This document shows positions 5,478 to 7,041 of a DNA stretch of 7,041 nt, one piece after another. The stretch is taken from contig DCTJ01000062.1 in NCBI GenBank assembly GCA_002329545.1, positions 1 through 7,041 on the forward strand. Direction: 5' to 3'. A program made the position numbers and the translations under genes. The stretch is from Candidatus Omnitrophica bacterium UBA1443 (GTDB lineage Bacteria; Omnitrophota; Omnitrophia; Omnitrophales; Aquincolibacteriaceae). The notes beneath the pieces were generated by a model. It did not search any database. It was not told the DNA's origin and saw only the letters and a program-made list of their open reading frames with translations. Every line of letters begins with the position of its first letter. Position 1 is the first letter of the stretch.

Positions 5478-7041
5478 TCAGTTTTCTGCCTGGGGGATGA
5501 AAGGCGGTATCGGACAATCCAGGGTCGAGGCAAAAGCCCGCAGAAGTTCCAGTTCACGGATGTCGAGCTGTTCGTCATGTTCGATACAATGAACACACGC
5601 CTTCAGAAACTGTTCCTTGAGCTTGGGAGACGCCGCCGCCATTTTTTTTAACGCACCGGCAATCTGGTCATGCGTCAGCAGTTCGAACGGGATCAATTTC
5701 CATGAAAAATCCTGTCCCAATGATTCGACCGCTTTAAAAAAAGATTTTTCCACCAGAGGCCTGAAAAAACTGCCCGCCCCCGCGATGTATGACAGCAAAA
5801 TTTCGCAGTCGGGAAGAATGGGTTTCCAGTCCGAATAAACCACCGTCGTCTTTTTAGCCTTTCCAAAAAAGAGATCCAGACGATGCAACACCACCTGCTT
5901 CAGCACAAATTCAAAAACCGAAACCGATTGATCCTCGTGAATAAGGGTCTCCACGTGTTCCCGGAATTTTTCGTAGCGCTCGGACGTCTGGGTTTTCAGC
6001 GTCGGAGTTGCAAGATCCAAAAGCGGTAAACACCATTCGGTTTTCAGACTTGAAAAATCAGGCAGTAGCCTGAGAAGCATTTTATAAACTGAGGGATCAT
6101 CATGCCGGGCGAGATACTCAAGCTGGTGGCTACGAACATCCGTATTCCTCCGGTCGATCAAAAGTCCGTAGACCAGCGCGATCGAACCAGTCACTGACGT
6201 CACCGCCTCCCTAAACAACGCCGGCAATGCTTCCCGGATCTCCGAGGCCCGGTTCAGATGATTGTCCGTAATCACTCCCACCTGAAAAACAACTGATTCC
6301 GCGAGAGATTCATGTCCCAAATCGGTTCGCGGCGTTTGAGAAAGAGACATCTTCTTTTCCCATTTTGCAAGTTCTTCGCCGAGGTGAGGGTTTGCGGGCC
6401 TGGGGGACCGGAACGCTCTTGTCTCCGCGGGAGCGATTGACCGAACGACAGGATATTTCCCGTCAAATGAAGGATCCAGCAACCGAATCCTGGCGTGAAT
6501 CGGGGGATGCGTGGAAAAGATGGTCCCCCCGAACACCGCAACACCATCGGAAAAAAAGAAATGGCTGACTTCTTCCGCCCTGGTCTGGCGAATAAAAGAA
6601 CCGTCGGGAAGGCCCGCAATTTTTTTGAGCGCTCCCGCGAGACCCGAGGGATTGCGCGTGTACTGAACTGACGACGCGTCGGCCAGATATTCCCTCTGAC
6701 GTGAAACAGCCGATTTGATCCAGTTGCAGAAAAAAACCCCGATATATCCCACCACCAAAAGGAGAAGGGCAAAGAGCAGAATGACAAAAACAGTCGCGCC
6801 GCTTCCCCGATTGCTGGATTGGCCATGACCGCCCCTGACCCCACGCAAGAGGGTCTTGCCTGTCAGCGCAATCAAAAGCAACCCATTCAGGAATCCGGTC
6901 AGATTCATATTGAGCCGCATGTCACCGTTAAAAATATGACTGAACTCGTGAGCTATGACACCCTGAAGTTCATCCCGCGAAAGAAGACTGACAGCCCCGC
7001 GGGTGACACCGATCACCACGTCTTGCGTTGAAAAACCCGCC
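5478..7041 (-). CDS. Membrane M48 (HtpX-like) metalloprotease with long C-terminal extension (5' end beyond window)
   Basis: The frame is open at the right edge, and 520 residues are visible. The text begins A-G-F-S-T-Q-D-V-V-I-G-V, the usual lead-in to the HtpX-type active site, so the true start is outside; GTG 7019 is only the first in-window start-like codon. Counting from the first full codon: H-E-F-S-H (31-35), membrane segments at about 48-62 and 81-106, R-E-Y-L-A-D (116-121; third zinc ligand Glu117) and T-H-P-P (177-180). This is an inner-membrane zinc protease by family. About 300 residues follow that HtpX itself lacks. They end in a helical segment with H-D-E-Q-L-D-I-R-E-L-E-L-L-R-A (488-502) and L-D-C-P-I-P-P (507-513), resembling a TerB-like motif. 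From memory, M48 proteins of this extended architecture occur elsewhere, with roughly 100-130 further N-terminal residues. Its transcript converges on the LssY_C gene. Confidence 0.9.
   Translation of the reverse strand, partial: AGFSTQDVVIGVTRGAVSLLSRDELQGVIAHEFSHIFNGDMRLNMNLTGFLNGLLLIALTGKTLLRGVRGGHGQSSNRGSGATVFVILLFALLLLVVGYIGVFFCNWIKSAVSRQREYLADASSVQYTRNPSGLAGALKKIAGLPDGSFIRQTRAEEVSHFFFSDGVAVFGGTIFSTHPPIHARIRLLDPSFDGKYPVVRSIAPAETRAFRSPRPANPHLGEELAKWEKKMSLSQTPRTDLGHESLAESVVFQVGVITDNHLNRASEIREALPALFREAVTSVTGSIALVYGLLIDRRNTDVRSHQLEYLARHDDPSVYKMLLRLLPDFSSLKTEWCLPLLDLATPTLKTQTSERYEKFREHVETLIHEDQSVSVFEFVLKQVVLHRLDLFFGKAKKTTVVYSDWKPILPDCEILLSYIAGAGSFFRPLVEKSFFKAVESLGQDFSWKLIPFELLTHDQIAGALKKMAAASPKLKEQFLKACVHCIEHDEQLDIRELELLRAFASTLDCPIPPFIPQAEN

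Noticed and set aside
5361..5651. 96-codon open frame on the plus strand starting in the convergent spacer
   Set aside because: It starts inside the hairpin loop, has no SD, and its second half is antisense to the 3' end of the M48 gene. It has no recognisable family feature.
6272..6844. 190-codon open frame on the minus strand
   Set aside because: It is a shifted frame inside the membrane M48 gene. The true frame carries the zinc ligands and membrane segments.
1..7041. CRISPR array, IS element, prophage or integron
   Set aside because: There are no regularly spaced repeats, transposase, integrase or phage-like genes. The genes are ordinary in style and composition, and the only unusual composition is the AT-rich spacer at 922-1341.

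Overview
The window is a chromosomal-looking stretch of moderate GC from a Gram-negative-type bacterium. It has two predicted lipoproteins, a secreted protein, an inner-membrane protease and good Shine-Dalgarno sites. The secreted protein at the left edge carries an H-I-Q-x-A-H-G-x-Y-E-A-Q...V-E-G signature that I associate, from memory, with uncharacterised proteins of Omnitrophota and similar uncultured lineages. The taxonomic guess is weak. There is no rRNA, tRNA, IS element, integrase or CRISPR array.

Layout, left to right. (1) Positions 1-921, minus strand: 307 residues of an exported protein of unknown function, possibly TraB/ChaN/Tiki-like, running off the left edge. Its visible 3' end contains a perfect 15-bp inverted repeat. 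(2) Positions 922-1341: a 420-bp AT-rich spacer with a plausible promoter for that gene, two perfect 12-bp palindromes, other small repeats, and a probable terminator for the next gene. (3) Positions 1342-2790, minus: a complete PurF-family amidophosphoribosyltransferase homologue. Its phosphoribosyltransferase half and Fe-S cysteines look intact, but its glutaminase half has lost every glutamine-handling residue I can align. (4) Positions 2990-3778, minus: an M48 metalloprotease lipoprotein. (5) Positions 3779-3880: a short divergent promoter region whose -10 box is palindromic and readable on both strands. (6) Positions 3881-5203, plus: a predicted lipoprotein with a C-terminal LssY_C domain. 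(7) Positions 5204-5477: a convergent spacer with a strong 9-bp hairpin. (8) Positions 5478-7041, minus: a second M48 protease, membrane-bound and HtpX-like, with a long C-terminal extension ending in a TerB-like segment and truncated by the right edge.

How they fit together. The gaps between the three left-hand minus-strand genes (199 and 420 bp) argue for separate transcripts rather than a tight operon. The right half looks like an envelope-maintenance neighbourhood: an LssY_C lipoprotein lies between two M48 metalloproteases, one predicted in the outer membrane or periplasm and one in the inner membrane. A functional link is inference from proximity only. The most notable item is the PurF-like protein with an apparently dead glutaminase domain and an intact PRPP site.
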